NCBI GenBank assembly: GCA_963726795.1
Contig: CAVSDD010000007.1
Location: 124,001 to 188,000, forward strand
DNA: 64,000 bases
Source of the DNA: Hyphomicrobium_A sp963726795
Lineage (GTDB): Bacteria; Pseudomonadota; Alphaproteobacteria; Rhizobiales; Hyphomicrobiaceae
Reading direction: 5' to 3'
Part shown: in pieces, positions 1 to 8,538 of the stretch
Layout of the letters: each line of letters opens with the position of its first letter
How positions within the stretch are numbered: the first letter of the stretch is position 1
Notes under the pieces: model-generated
What the model saw: the letters and a program-made list of their open reading frames with translations, nothing else
Told to the model about the DNA's origin: nothing
The model's database searches: none
Program-made: the position numbers and the translations under genes

Positions 1-146
1 GGACGATAATAGCGCCGCCCGCCTCCGCGCTTCATCGGCCGTATCTGGGGAAACCGGCTCTCCCAGAATCGCAGGACATGCTTTGGCACGCCCAGCTCGT
101 CCGCGACCTCACTGATGGTGCGAAACGCGTCCTCAGTCTTACTCAT
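1..146 (-). CDS. MerR family transcriptional regulator, partial (N-terminus only)
   Basis: The reverse strand from an ATG at 146 reads MSKTEDAFRTISEVADEL and continues with a helix-turn-helix ending in RFWESRFPQIRP. This is the first half of a MerR-type DNA-binding domain (the wing motif GGGRRYYR follows). The gene runs off the window edge after about 48 codons, so the effector part cannot be seen. It starts 51 bp after the ihfA stop on the same strand and is probably co-transcribed with it. A MerR gene directly after ihfA is a common arrangement in Rhizobiales. The regulated genes are unknown. Confidence 0.85.
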   Translation of the reverse strand, partial: MSKTEDAFRTISEVADELGVPKHVLRFWESRFPQIRPMKRGGGRRYYR

Positions 147-197
147 TGCGCCTCCCGCTGCCTCTGGGCGCCAAACAAAAGATCAATCGCCGCTCGA

Positions 198-602
198 CTA
201 CTCCGCCGCCCTGCGTCGTACGAGCCCCTGGTTGATCCTCTCCTTCATGATGTTACTCGGCCGAAACACCAAAACCCGCCGCGGTGTAATCGGTACTTCC
301 TCACCCGTCTTCGGGTTCCGCCCCATGCGCTCGCCTTTTTGGCGAATGCCGAACGAGCCGAACGAGGAGAGCTTCACCGAATCTCCTCGCGCCAAGCTTG
401 CCGAAATCTCGCCGAGCACCAATTCGACCAGGTCCTGACTCTCGTTACGAGGTAGCCCGACCTTGCGTACGACTGCCTCGGCAAGATCCGCTCGTGTCAG
501 TGTTTTTCCGCCCGGAAGGGTTTTGCCTCCGCCAGCCCCACCCCCTGAACTTGCCCCGGCCTTGCCCTGCGCGGCCTTGCCGGCCGTGGCCTTGCCTCCC
601 AT
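198..602 (-). CDS. ihfA: Integration host factor subunit alpha with N-terminal extension
   Basis: IHF-alpha pairs with IHF-beta to bind and sharply bend DNA in recombination, replication and transcription. The core, from KTLTRADLAEAVVRKVGL onward, has the family hallmarks SSFGSFGIRQKGERMGRNPKTG split around residues 80-103 and RRVLVFRPSN near the end. The protein is 134 aa, compared with about 99-110 for most IhfA. The excess is a 33-34 residue N-terminal stretch made almost only of Gly, Ala, Lys and Ser. The ATG at 602 is supported by GGAGG seven bases upstream, so the extension appears to be translated. A sigma70-like promoter lies upstream at 636-664. Confidence 0.93.
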   Translation of the reverse strand: MGGKATAGKAAQGKAGASSGGGAGGGKTLPGGKTLTRADLAEAVVRKVGLPRNESQDLVELVLGEISASLARGDSVKLSSFGSFGIRQKGERMGRNPKTGEEVPITPRRVLVFRPSNIMKERINQGLVRRRAAE

Positions 603-635
603 GGCCTTGCCTCCCAGTTTCTGTGCGTTTGGATA

Positions 636-664
636 ATGCTAACGGGGGCGGAAGGACTTGTCAA
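636..664 (-). promoter_or_regulatory. Sigma70-like promoter for ihfA
   Basis: On the minus strand a perfect -35 hexamer TTGACA (659-664) is followed by a 17-bp spacer and a -10-like TAGCAT (636-641), 34 bp before the ihfA ATG. This would give ihfA and merR a promoter separate from the fabH-plsX genes upstream on the same strand. It is inferred from sequence only. Confidence 0.55.
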
Positions 665-732
665 TCATGTGTCCTTTTCAACTCCCTGAAATTACACAAA
701 GAATTTTGAGGTGACGACGGAGTGTTGCCAAT

Positions 733-1710
733 CTACCAGCGCGCGAGCACCGCGCCCCAGGTAAATCCGCCGCCCATTGCCTCCATGAGAACGAGGCTGC
801 CCTCCTTAAGGCGATGCTGCTCGAAGGCCAGGTTGAGCGCGAGCGGGATCGACGCCGCCGAGGTGTTCCCGTGCCGGTCGAGCGTGACCATGATGCGGTC
901 GGGCGAGACGCCGAGCTTCTTAACGACGCCGTCGAGGATGCGCTTGTTGGCCTGGTGCGGAACGAAGAGATCGATCTCGTCTGCCGCAAACCCGGTCATG
1001 ACCAGCGTCTCCTCGATCACGCCGGTAATCTTCTGCACCGCGTGCCGGAAAACCTCGCGACCGTTCATTCGCAAATGCCCGACGGTCTTGGTCGAGCCGG
1101 GGCCGCCGTCCACGTAGAGCAGATCTTCAAAGCGCCCGTCCGAGCGGATGCGCGTGGCGAGAATGCCCTTGTCGTCGCGCGTCCCGTGCTGGGGTTGCGC
1201 CTCGAGCACGACCGCGCCCGCGCCGTCGCCGAACAGCACACAGGTGCCGCGGTCTTCCCAATCGAGGATGCGCGAGAACGTCTCGGCGCCGACTACAACC
1301 GCGCGCTTGAACTGGCCGGTCTTGAGGAAGTTGTCGGCAACCGTCATCGCATAGACGAAACCCGAGCACACGGCCTGCACGTCGAACGCAGCGCCTTTGG
1401 TAACGCCCAAGAGCCGCTGGATCGTCACCGCGGTTGCGGGGAACGTGCGGTCGGGCGTGGCGGTCGCGCAAACGACGAGATCGATGTCGACAGGATCGAT
1501 GGCGGCGCGGATGAGAGCCTGCTTGGCCGCTGCCGCGCCGAGATCGGAGGTTTTCTCCGTCTCGTCGGCGATGTAGCGCGTCTGGATGCCGGTGCGCTCG
1601 ACGATCCATTCGTCGCTGGTATCGACGAGCTTTGCGAGGTCGGCATTGGTCATCACGCGCTTGGGCAGATGCGCGCCGACGCCGCGTATTACGGAACGGA
1701 TGACAGCCAC
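733..1710 (-). CDS. fabH: 3-oxoacyl-ACP synthase III (FabH)
   Basis: FabH condenses acetyl-CoA with malonyl-ACP to start type II fatty acid synthesis in the cytoplasm. The 325-aa length is normal. The catalytic triad is visible: Cys115 in AVCSGFVYA, His252 in PHQANKRI and Asn282 in HGNTSAASIP. The Gly-rich C-terminus GGGFTWGAVL is also typical. The start is GTG at 1710 with an AGG about 9 bases upstream. It lies downstream of plsX on the same strand (95 bp gap), the usual plsX-fabH order. The gene is intact. Confidence 0.97.
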   Translation of the reverse strand: MAVIRSVIRGVGAHLPKRVMTNADLAKLVDTSDEWIVERTGIQTRYIADETEKTSDLGAAAAKQALIRAAIDPVDIDLVVCATATPDRTFPATAVTIQRLLGVTKGAAFDVQAVCSGFVYAMTVADNFLKTGQFKRAVVVGAETFSRILDWEDRGTCVLFGDGAGAVVLEAQPQHGTRDDKGILATRIRSDGRFEDLLYVDGGPGSTKTVGHLRMNGREVFRHAVQKITGVIEETLVMTGFAADEIDLFVPHQANKRILDGVVKKLGVSPDRIMVTLDRHGNTSAASIPLALNLAFEQHRLKEGSLVLMEAMGGGFTWGAVLARW

Positions 1711-1805
1711 AGACCCAAACCTGCTTCTTCGTCGTTAAAGTCTCATTCAAGCGGCGCGGGACGCCCTTGCGGATACTCGTGTCCGCCCAACAGCTCCACC
1801 GCAAA

Positions 1806-2846
1806 CTAAGCCGTCGCAACGGCCTCGAGCTTGTGGTGGAAAGCGGTGAGATCGTCGGCCAACCGGCCGATGAGCCCACTTTGAACCATCTCGTACGCGA
1901 GATCGACAGCGCTGGCAAAGCCGAGCGCATCGGTCCCGCCGTGGCTTTTGACCGCGATGCCGTTGAGCCCGAGGAACGTGCCCCCGTTGGAGCGGCGAGG
2001 ATCCATCTTTTCCTTCAGAACGCGGAAGCCGCCGGCCGCAAGCACTGCGCCAAGCCGCGACGCGATCGACCGGCGCATTGCGGCCCTCAGATACTCGCTG
2101 ATCTGGCGCGCGGTGCCCTCGGCGGTCTTGAGCGCGATATTCCCGGCAAACCCCTCGACGACGACGACATCGACCACACCCTGCCCGATCTGGTCGCCCT
2201 CGATGAAGCCGCGATAGTCGAGCGGCAAATCGGTGCTCTTTAACCATGCGTGCGCCTGGCGCACTTCCTCGACGCCCTTGATCTCTTCGACGCCGACATT
2301 GAGCAGCGCCACCGTCGGGCGTTCGATGTGGAACAGCGCGCGCGCCATGGCGGCGCCCATCAGCGCGAAGTCGCCAAGCTGGCGGGCGGTCGCCCCGATA
2401 TTGGCGCCGACGTCGAGGACGACGCACTCGGCTTTAACAGTCGGCCACAACGCGGCGATCGCGGGACGCTCGATCCCCGCCATCGGCCGCAAAATGAGTT
2501 TCGACATCGCCATGAAGGCGCCGGTGTTGCCGCCCGACACAGCCACGGCAGCCTCGCCCTTGTGAACGGCGTCGATGGCGAGCCACAGGCTCGTGCCTTT
2601 GCCGCGGCGGAGCGCCTGGCTCGGCTTTTCGGTCATCGCAACGACGGTGTCGGTGTGAACGATGCGCGAGCGCTCAGCCAGCCGCGGCGCGTGGGCGAGC
2701 TCGGCCTTGATCTGGGCTTCGTCGCCGAAAAAAAGAAAGTTCAGCTCCGGGTGGCGCTCGAGCGACAAAGCCGCTCCCGCAACGACCACCTTGGGGCCAT
2801 GGTCCCCGCCCATGGCGTCAAGCGCTATTGTCCGCGGCTCTGACAT
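1806..2846 (-). CDS. plsX: Phosphate acyltransferase PlsX
   Basis: PlsX makes acyl-phosphate from acyl-ACP, the first step of the PlsX/PlsY route to phosphatidic acid. The N-terminus after the chosen ATG reads MSEPRTIALDAMGGDHGP, the family signature. Further typical segments are SGGNTGAFMA, VLDVGAN and the late GFAGNIALKTAEG. The chosen ATG at 2846 (346 aa) matches family N-termini. An ATG 33 bases further upstream is in frame but adds 11 unrelated residues. plsX is followed by fabH. The rpmF gene found between yceD and plsX in enterobacteria is absent here. Confidence 0.96.
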   Translation of the reverse strand: MSEPRTIALDAMGGDHGPKVVVAGAALSLERHPELNFLFFGDEAQIKAELAHAPRLAERSRIVHTDTVVAMTEKPSQALRRGKGTSLWLAIDAVHKGEAAVAVSGGNTGAFMAMSKLILRPMAGIERPAIAALWPTVKAECVVLDVGANIGATARQLGDFALMGAAMARALFHIERPTVALLNVGVEEIKGVEEVRQAHAWLKSTDLPLDYRGFIEGDQIGQGVVDVVVVEGFAGNIALKTAEGTARQISEYLRAAMRRSIASRLGAVLAAGGFRVLKEKMDPRRSNGGTFLGLNGIAVKSHGGTDALGFASAVDLAYEMVQSGLIGRLADDLTAFHHKLEAVATA

Positions 2847-3002
2847 GTCGCGGCTCGCCTCGCAGCCATTGTCCCACAAAGGCAGTGCGCGCCTGCCACC
2901 CCATTAAATCTTGCCCGGACCATACTCTTTTGCATTTGCGAAACAACTGGATTCTAGCCGTAACCGCCTATCGCTGCAGGGGGTCCCGCGGACCGATTGG
3001 CT

Positions 3003-3524
3003 CTATTCTTTCAAGGTCTTCAGTTTGGCAAAGGGGCTCGTCGAGCCGGGCTCGGAAGCCTCGTCATCCTTGTCGCGCCAATCAAACGCCGCGCCCTCTT
3101 TGCGCGGGTAGGGATCGATCGCGGCCGCAAGCGTCTCGAACACGACGCGGCCGGCATCCATGGTGGAATGATCGATCGGCTCGATGTCGCGCAAGCCAGA
3201 AATCTCGACCTCCGTCGACGGCGCTGGCGGGACAGCCTCGGAGGGCCAGAACTCGACCTCGAAGGCTTCCTTTGGCCTCGTCGAGAGCGGCTCCAGGGTC
3301 ACGACGCAAGCCTGGGTCAGCTTCGCCGAAACCTCGCCCGCCATGCGGTACCGGCCGGCGCCGATCGCTCGAATGGTATAGTCCGCCTTGGCTCCCTCGC
3401 ACGAAACCACCTCCAGGGCCTCGGCCAGGGCCGTGCACTCATCCTCGGTGGCTTCCCGCGAAACCCGCAGGCCTGTCTCGGGAATCTCGGAGACGCGATG
3501 CGTCCAGGCGAGCGGCGTACTCAT
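3003..3524 (-). CDS. DUF177 (YceD-like) protein
   Basis: This 173-aa protein belongs to the DUF177/YceD family, which in many bacteria lies next to plsX-fabH and has been linked to 23S rRNA or ribosome accumulation. The typical alphaproteobacterial features are an N-terminal WTHRVSEIP, a central region around CVVTLEPL and the C-terminal acidic segment followed by SPFAKLKTLK. Its ATG overlaps the stop of the upstream chaperone gene by 4 bp, which implies translational coupling. The family's exact biochemical role is not settled. Confidence 0.88.
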   Translation of the reverse strand: MSTPLAWTHRVSEIPETGLRVSREATEDECTALAEALEVVSCEGAKADYTIRAIGAGRYRMAGEVSAKLTQACVVTLEPLSTRPKEAFEVEFWPSEAVPPAPSTEVEISGLRDIEPIDHSTMDAGRVVFETLAAAIDPYPRKEGAAFDWRDKDDEASEPGSTSPFAKLKTLKE

Positions 3525-4060
3525 GGCTTCCCCGCCATTGCAGGAGGAGCCGGGAATTCGACCTGGCCACCCAGCAGCGCGGCGTGGCCCTGCTTGGCCA
3601 GCACCGCCGCCACATCTTCCATATAGCGGCCGAGCGCGGCGCTGGCCCGGCCGTTCGCCGTGGCCCCAACCACATGGGCGCCCAGCACCTGATCGAGCCG
3701 GTGCTCAGCCATTGCCTCCCGATACTGGCCAGCCCGCTCATAAAAGCCAGCCGCGGCGCGACGCACCTTCTTGGCTGTCCCGACATCGCTCGCACCGTAC
3801 TGGCGCACGTAATCGTCCATGTCCGCTATGAAGGTCTCGATCAGCACCCGTGACAGCTTAACAGCCTCCGGCCCAGCCGACCTTAGCCGCTCCAAAACGA
3901 GAAAAAGGTGAATGACCACAGCCTCATAGCGGCCGACAGGTGTGTCCGGAATGCCAAGGCCCGCATAAAAAACAGGCAGCCGCGCTTGCGTCACGATCGC
4001 GCCATAAATCTCGCCTGCCTTACGCCTCAACAGGGACCGCGCCTTGAGCCACTGCAGCAT
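3521..4060 (-). CDS. Ubiquinol-cytochrome c chaperone (CBP3-like)
   Basis: The protein (179 aa) resembles the Ubiq_cyt_C_chap family, related to mitochondrial Cbp3/UQCC1, which assists cytochrome b of the bc1 complex. Recognisable features are the early LPVFYAGLGIPDTPVGRYE, the Leu-rich helix around VIHLFLVLERL and the FIADMDDYVRQYGASDVG segment. The ATG at 4060 was chosen over a TTG one codon upstream. It is the first gene of the DUF177-plsX-fabH cluster and is divergent from bamE. The fixed pairing with DUF177 is typical of Rhizobiales. The assignment rests on family resemblance. Confidence 0.87.
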   Translation of the reverse strand: MLQWLKARSLLRRKAGEIYGAIVTQARLPVFYAGLGIPDTPVGRYEAVVIHLFLVLERLRSAGPEAVKLSRVLIETFIADMDDYVRQYGASDVGTAKKVRRAAAGFYERAGQYREAMAEHRLDQVLGAHVVGATANGRASAALGRYMEDVAAVLAKQGHAALLGGQVEFPAPPAMAGKP

Positions 4061-4198
4061 CAAGCGGCCGAGCGTTGGCGGCAGGGAATTAAATGGGCTG
4101 GGGAACCGAGCGGCTGGGTACGTTGCATTCGAACAAACCTCGGGTTAAGCGCGCTTTGACCCGCTCCCCCAATCGATTCTCGGAAAGACAGTAGCATT

Positions 4199-4702
4199 AT
4201 GCGCCGAGGGACGAAGGCTTGCCAGAGCCGGACGCGTGCCGGCGATATCGCCACGGCAGTGCGCGGCGGTTGCGCGGTTGCGGCTTTGCTGGCGATCGCA
4301 GTCTTCGCGGGCGGATGCGAGTCGACCATCATCAAGCACGGCACCCAGTTCCACGACGGCGATCTCCAGCAGATCCAGTCCGGCATGAGCCAGGAGCAGG
4401 TGCGCATGAATTTGGGCACCCCGGCCACAACCGCGGTCGTCGGCACGGGGCAGGCCTACTATTATATTTCGAGCACCCAATCGCAGACCTCCTTCTTCCT
4501 GCCTTCGGAGAAGGACCGCAACGTCGTCGCGGTCTATTTCACGCCGGCAGGCACGGTTGAGAAGGTCGCCAACTACGGCATGAAGGACGGCAAGGTCGTC
4601 GACCTCGTGACGCGCACCACGCCGGCCCCGGGCGGTCACGACGACGGCATCCTCAAAGAGCTGTTCCGCAACCTCGGCCAGAAGCAGCTGTTCGGCGACT
4701 AG
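4199..4702 (+). CDS. bamE: Outer membrane assembly lipoprotein BamE/SmpA/OmlA family
   Basis: The N-terminus has a basic stretch, a hydrophobic core (about residues 25-36) and a lipobox ending FAGGC, so Cys40 would be lipidated. After it come the SmpA/OmlA core features: a segment ending IQSGMSQEQVRMNLG-TP and an aromatic strand AYYYIS. BamE stabilises the BamABCDE machine that inserts beta-barrel proteins in the outer membrane. The length of 167 aa is normal for the alphaproteobacterial form. The gene is divergent from the CBP3-DUF177-plsX cluster and convergent with hppA, 36 bp away. Confidence 0.93.
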   Translation: MRRGTKACQSRTRAGDIATAVRGGCAVAALLAIAVFAGGCESTIIKHGTQFHDGDLQQIQSGMSQEQVRMNLGTPATTAVVGTGQAYYYISSTQSQTSFFLPSEKDRNVVAVYFTPAGTVEKVANYGMKDGKVVDLVTRTTPAPGGHDDGILKELFRNLGQKQLFGD

Positions 4703-4738
4703 CCGCGCCTCGACGAGGAGACGCGGCCAGGCTTTGGT

Positions 4739-6907
4739 TTATTGCGCCAGGACGGCCAGCAGCAGCAGCGCGACGATGTTCGTGATCTTGATCGCCGGGT
4801 TGACCGCCGGTCCCGCCGTATCCTTGTAGGGATCGCCGACCGTGTCGCCGGTGACGGCCGCCTTGTGAGCGTCCGAGCCCTTCTGGTGCTTGACCCCGTC
4901 CTTGTCGACGAACCCGTCCTCGATCGCCTTCTTGGCATTGTCCCAGGCGCCGCCGCCCGACGTCATCGAGATGGCGACGAAGAGACCGTTCACGATCACG
5001 CCCAGCAGCATGGCTCCGACCGCCGAGAAGGCCGCGCTCTTGCCCGTCGCCCCGCCGCCGGCAATGACGTAGATGGCGAAGAAGAGCACGATCGGCGACA
5101 GCACCGGCAGCAGCGAAGGAACGACCATCTCCTTGATCGCGGCGCGCGTCAGAAGATCGACGGCAGCAGCGTAATCCGGGCGGTCCTTGCCCTGCATGAT
5201 GCCGGGCTTCTCCTTGAACTGGCGGCGCACCTCCTCGACGATGGCGCTGCCCGCACGGCCGACGGCCGTCATGGCGATGCCGCCGAACAGGTAGGGAATG
5301 AGGCCACCCAGCAGCAGCCCGACCACCACGTACGGGTTGGCCAGCGAGAAGTCCGGGTGCACGTCGCGGAAGTACTGCACGCTGGTGGATCCAGCCGCGT
5401 TGGCCTGATCGATGAAATGTTGCAGGTCGTAGCTGTAGGCCGCGAACAGAACCAGCGCGCCGAGACCGGCCGAGCCGATCGCATAGCCCTTGGTTACGGC
5501 CTTCGTGGTGTTGCCGACGGCATCCAGCGCATCGGTCGAGCGGCGAACATCTTTGGGAAGCCCCGCCATTTCGGCGATGCCGCCGGCGTTGTCGGTGACG
5601 GGACCAAAGGCGTCGAGCGCCACCACGACACCGGCGAGGCCGAGCATCGTCGTGGTTGCGATCGCCGTCCCGAAGAGGCCGGCCAGCGAGTAGGTGGCAA
5701 GAATGCCGCCGACAATGACGATAGCCGGCAGCGCGGTCGATTCGAGCGAAATCGCGAGGCCTTGGATCACATTGGTGCCGTGACCGGTCACCGAAGCCTG
5801 GGCAATCGAACGCACCGGACGATAGCCGATGCCGGTGTAGTACTCGGTGATCCAGATGATGAGCGCAGTCACAAGCAGGCCGACGAGACCGCAGAAGAAC
5901 AGGTTCTGGCCCGTGATCGTCATGCCGGCGGCGGTTCCGATTTCACCGAACCCGCCGAGCACGTACTGCGTCGCCGCCCACAAGCCGCCAATAGACAGCA
6001 CGGCGGAGGCGATGAAGCCGCGGTAGAGCGCGCCCATAATCGAGTTATTGGCGCCAAGCCGCACGAAAAACGTGCCGATGATCGAGGTGATGATGCAGGC
6101 GCCGCAGATCGCCAGCGGATAGACCATCAATTGGGTCAGCGTGGCCTGGCCGGTGAAGAACACGGCCGCCAGCACCATCGTCGCAACGACGGTCACGGCG
6201 TACGTCTCGAACAGGTCCGCCGCCATGCCGGCGCAGTCGCCGACGTTGTCGCCGACGTTGTCGGCGATGGTTGCCGGGTTGCGCGGATCGTCCTCGGGAA
6301 TGCCGGCCTCGACCTTGCCGACGAGATCGCCGCCGACGTCGGCGCCCTTGGTGAAGATGCCGCCGCCGAGCCGCGCGAAGATCGAGATGAGCGATGCGCC
6401 AAAGCCCAGCGCGATAAGCGCATTCGTGACCGTGCGGCTGTCAGGCTGATATCCCAGGACACCGGTCAGGATCAGGAAGTAGACCGTCACGCCGAGCAGA
6501 GCGAGACCGGCAACGAGCATGCCGGTGACCGCGCCCGACTTGAACGCAATGTCGAGGCCGCGCGCGAGCGACTGCGTCGCCGCCTGGGCCGTGCGCACGT
6601 TGGCGCGAACCGACACGTTCATTCCGATGAAGCCGGTGAGACCCGACAGCACCGCGCCGATTACGAAGCCGATGGCAACGAGCGGGCCCAAAAGGATCCA
6701 GGCCGCGATGAAGATCACAAAGCCGACCATCCCGATCGTCCGGTACTGGCGGCTGAGATAGGCCTGCGCGCCTTCCCGAATGGCGCTCGCGATCTCCTGC
6801 ATGCGCGCGGACCCGGGGTCCGCTTTCATCACCACGGTGATGGTATAGGCGGAATAGGCAATCGCGAGCACGCCGCAAGCGACGATCACCCAAAGTGTCT
6901 CGGTCAT
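4739..6907 (-). CDS. hppA: K+-independent proton-pumping membrane pyrophosphatase
   Basis: This 722-aa polytopic protein hydrolyses pyrophosphate and pumps protons across the membrane. The substrate loops are present: a DVGGDLVGKVE stretch followed by EDDPRNPATIADNVGDNVGD, and the C-terminal GDTVGDPYKDTAGPAVNP. The segment GNTTKA carries Lys where K+-dependent enzymes have Ala, which by established family rules marks the K+-independent, H+-pumping class. The ATG at 6907 (MTETLWVIV) has AGGGGA upstream and was preferred over an in-frame start 48 codons earlier. It stands alone, convergent with bamE. Confidence 0.97.
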   Translation of the reverse strand: MTETLWVIVACGVLAIAYSAYTITVVMKADPGSARMQEIASAIREGAQAYLSRQYRTIGMVGFVIFIAAWILLGPLVAIGFVIGAVLSGLTGFIGMNVSVRANVRTAQAATQSLARGLDIAFKSGAVTGMLVAGLALLGVTVYFLILTGVLGYQPDSRTVTNALIALGFGASLISIFARLGGGIFTKGADVGGDLVGKVEAGIPEDDPRNPATIADNVGDNVGDCAGMAADLFETYAVTVVATMVLAAVFFTGQATLTQLMVYPLAICGACIITSIIGTFFVRLGANNSIMGALYRGFIASAVLSIGGLWAATQYVLGGFGEIGTAAGMTITGQNLFFCGLVGLLVTALIIWITEYYTGIGYRPVRSIAQASVTGHGTNVIQGLAISLESTALPAIVIVGGILATYSLAGLFGTAIATTTMLGLAGVVVALDAFGPVTDNAGGIAEMAGLPKDVRRSTDALDAVGNTTKAVTKGYAIGSAGLGALVLFAAYSYDLQHFIDQANAAGSTSVQYFRDVHPDFSLANPYVVVGLLLGGLIPYLFGGIAMTAVGRAGSAIVEEVRRQFKEKPGIMQGKDRPDYAAAVDLLTRAAIKEMVVPSLLPVLSPIVLFFAIYVIAGGGATGKSAAFSAVGAMLLGVIVNGLFVAISMTSGGGAWDNAKKAIEDGFVDKDGVKHQKGSDAHKAAVTGDTVGDPYKDTAGPAVNPAIKITNIVALLLLAVLAQ

Positions 6908-7235
6908 CGGTAGTCCCCTTTGGCGCTCGTTCGGCGCGCATTCGGCTTGATTTGATTGGCAGGAGCGGCGAGCAGAGCCGCCGGCGCCTCGCACCTGCCG
7001 GGGCGAGAGTCGCGGCCGGACCATGCCAAAAGTGCGGAGCGGTTGCAACACGCTCCCGACCCGCGCCGGACACGGCTTTCCAACGTGCGTTTACGCTAAA
7101 GGACGAAGGGCCGTTTGGGTGCGGATAATCCCGCCGATTTGGGCTGATCCGACGCGTTAAGCCGCCGCACATACGTGGAAACCTGGGACGATGCGAGCTG
7201 TGCTATAGGCTGATCGCAGATAGCAGGAGTGATAC
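6908..7235. other. 328-bp intergenic region between divergent hppA and DUF937 gene
   Basis: The region separates two divergent genes and must hold both promoters. Only a -10-like TATAGG about 30 bases before the GTG of the rightward gene was seen, with no convincing -35. No ORF with plausible coding features, hairpin terminator or repeat was recognised. Confidence 0.4.
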
Positions 7236-8015
7236 GTGCGCATCGATACGGTTCTCCAGGAGGCCCAGGACGGCCAGACGATTGCCAACCTGGCCCGCGC
7301 GTTTCATTTGCCCCCCGAGAAGGTCCAGATCGCGGTCAGCGCCATGCTGGGCGATCTCACCGCGCTCGTTGAGAAACGAGCCCAGTCGCGCCGGTCGCTT
7401 GCCGGTCTTATCGAGCTGCTCGGCCAGACCGGTTACGAACGGGTCCTGGAAACGCCGGCGTTGCTCGGCGCAACCCACACGCAGGTGCTGGGCACCGACG
7501 CGCTGAAGTTCATTGCCGGCAGGGGCGCAGGCGATCGCATGGCGCACAGCGCAGCGGAAGTTGCCGGCATTACCGAGATGATCAGCGAGTATTTGCTGCC
7601 CGTTGTCGCCGCCCTCCTGGTGGGCGCTTTGACGATGTTGAGCCGGCCGGCGCTGGCGGCCATCATCAACGGAGGGCCAGTGGCGCTCGACGCGATCCCG
7701 GCATCAGGTGCCGAACGCCAAGGCTTGCAGCTTCCCCGCGTTTCGGGCGGTTTTGGCTTTTCGGGTAGCACCGGCGGCGGAAGCTCCTTCATCCCGGCGC
7801 TCGCGACCGATCATTACCTCGCGCTGGCCGAGGACATTCTGCGCTCCGACCGTGCCCCCGGCACAACGGATCCGACCGACAACGTGCGCAAGGTGATCGA
7901 GGTGAGCCTCGGATTGCCCGACGACGGGACCGCGCCCAGCGATGCCGACTGGGCCACAAAGATGCAGCGTTGGGCAAATGAGGTTATGGACGCGCTTTTT
8001 CCGCGTCGCCGCTGA
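7236..8015 (+). CDS. DUF937 domain-containing protein
   Basis: The N-terminal half, around QTIANLARAFHLPPEKVQ, resembles DUF937: short helical repeats beginning with a Gly-Gln-Ala-like motif, here DGQTIANLAR, followed by a second repeat. One hydrophobic segment (about residues 118-134, LLPVVAALLVGALTML) could be a membrane helix or buried helix. The C-terminal part contains a Gly/Ser-rich linker and a helical DUF-like domain. The start is GTG at 7236 with AGGAG spaced six bases. The function of the family is unknown. It is convergent with the small secreted protein gene downstream. Confidence 0.7.
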   Translation: MRIDTVLQEAQDGQTIANLARAFHLPPEKVQIAVSAMLGDLTALVEKRAQSRRSLAGLIELLGQTGYERVLETPALLGATHTQVLGTDALKFIAGRGAGDRMAHSAAEVAGITEMISEYLLPVVAALLVGALTMLSRPALAAIINGGPVALDAIPASGAERQGLQLPRVSGGFGFSGSTGGGSSFIPALATDHYLALAEDILRSDRAPGTTDPTDNVRKVIEVSLGLPDDGTAPSDADWATKMQRWANEVMDALFPRRR

Positions 8016-8037
8016 CGGTTAGAGTGCCTTAAGCGGC

Positions 8038-8382
8038 CTATCGGCAGGGACGCCCCGACGCGTCGCAGGTCCAGCCGCCCGAACCCGGCGAGCAGCTCAA
8101 GCCCTTGCTTGCCGCGCGGCCGTAGCGCGCCCAGTCGCTGCCATACTCGAGGTCGGTGAAGTCCTGCCAGGACCGGATGGCGGCCCGCTGCGCCGCGGCG
8201 CGCGAACGCTGAACGCCGCTGCTCCCGTAATGGAAATGGTCGGCCATGCAAAGCCGGCCGCCTTCACGGCGTAGGGTGTGGATGCTGGCGAGGCCGGTCT
8301 GGTCGGCAGCGGCCGGCGGTACGTACGCGGCCCCCGTCGCAGCGGCAACGACGATCAATCCCAATAAGACTTTGAGCCCCAT
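8038..8382 (-). CDS. Small secreted cysteine-containing protein of unknown function
   Basis: From the ATG at 8382 (GGGAG six bases upstream) the 114-aa product begins MGLKVLLGLIVVAAATGAAY, a clear signal peptide with likely cleavage after AAA. The mature part has four Cys (LCMAD, LSCSP, WTCDA and RPCR), which would allow two disulfides in the periplasm, and an HFHYGSS motif followed by an Ala/Arg-rich helix. Similar small exported proteins occur in Rhizobiales without assigned function. A longer in-frame start at 8514 would mask the signal peptide and was rejected. Confidence 0.65.
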   Translation of the reverse strand: MGLKVLLGLIVVAAATGAAYVPPAAADQTGLASIHTLRREGGRLCMADHFHYGSSGVQRSRAAAQRAAIRSWQDFTDLEYGSDWARYGRAASKGLSCSPGSGGWTCDASGRPCR

Positions 8383-8538
8383 CGCCCACTCCCAGTTCAT
8401 CCCACACACGGCGGCGGAGACTGCCAGATTCCGAAGTTTGTCTCGACAGCTGAGTGCGTTAGCGGGAGCGATAGTTCGTCCGCGCGGCAAACCGGTCACA
8501 GGCGTCAAAGGCAATCCGAGGAGTATTGAACGACGGGT

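Noticed and set aside
1767..2907. Several plus-strand ORFs opposite plsX
   Set aside because: They overlap an intact conserved gene and lack family features.
4742..6913. A 723-codon open frame on the plus strand opposite hppA
   Set aside because: It is a shadow of a GC-rich gene: Arg/Asp/His-rich, with no domain, and the opposite frame is a clear pyrophosphatase.
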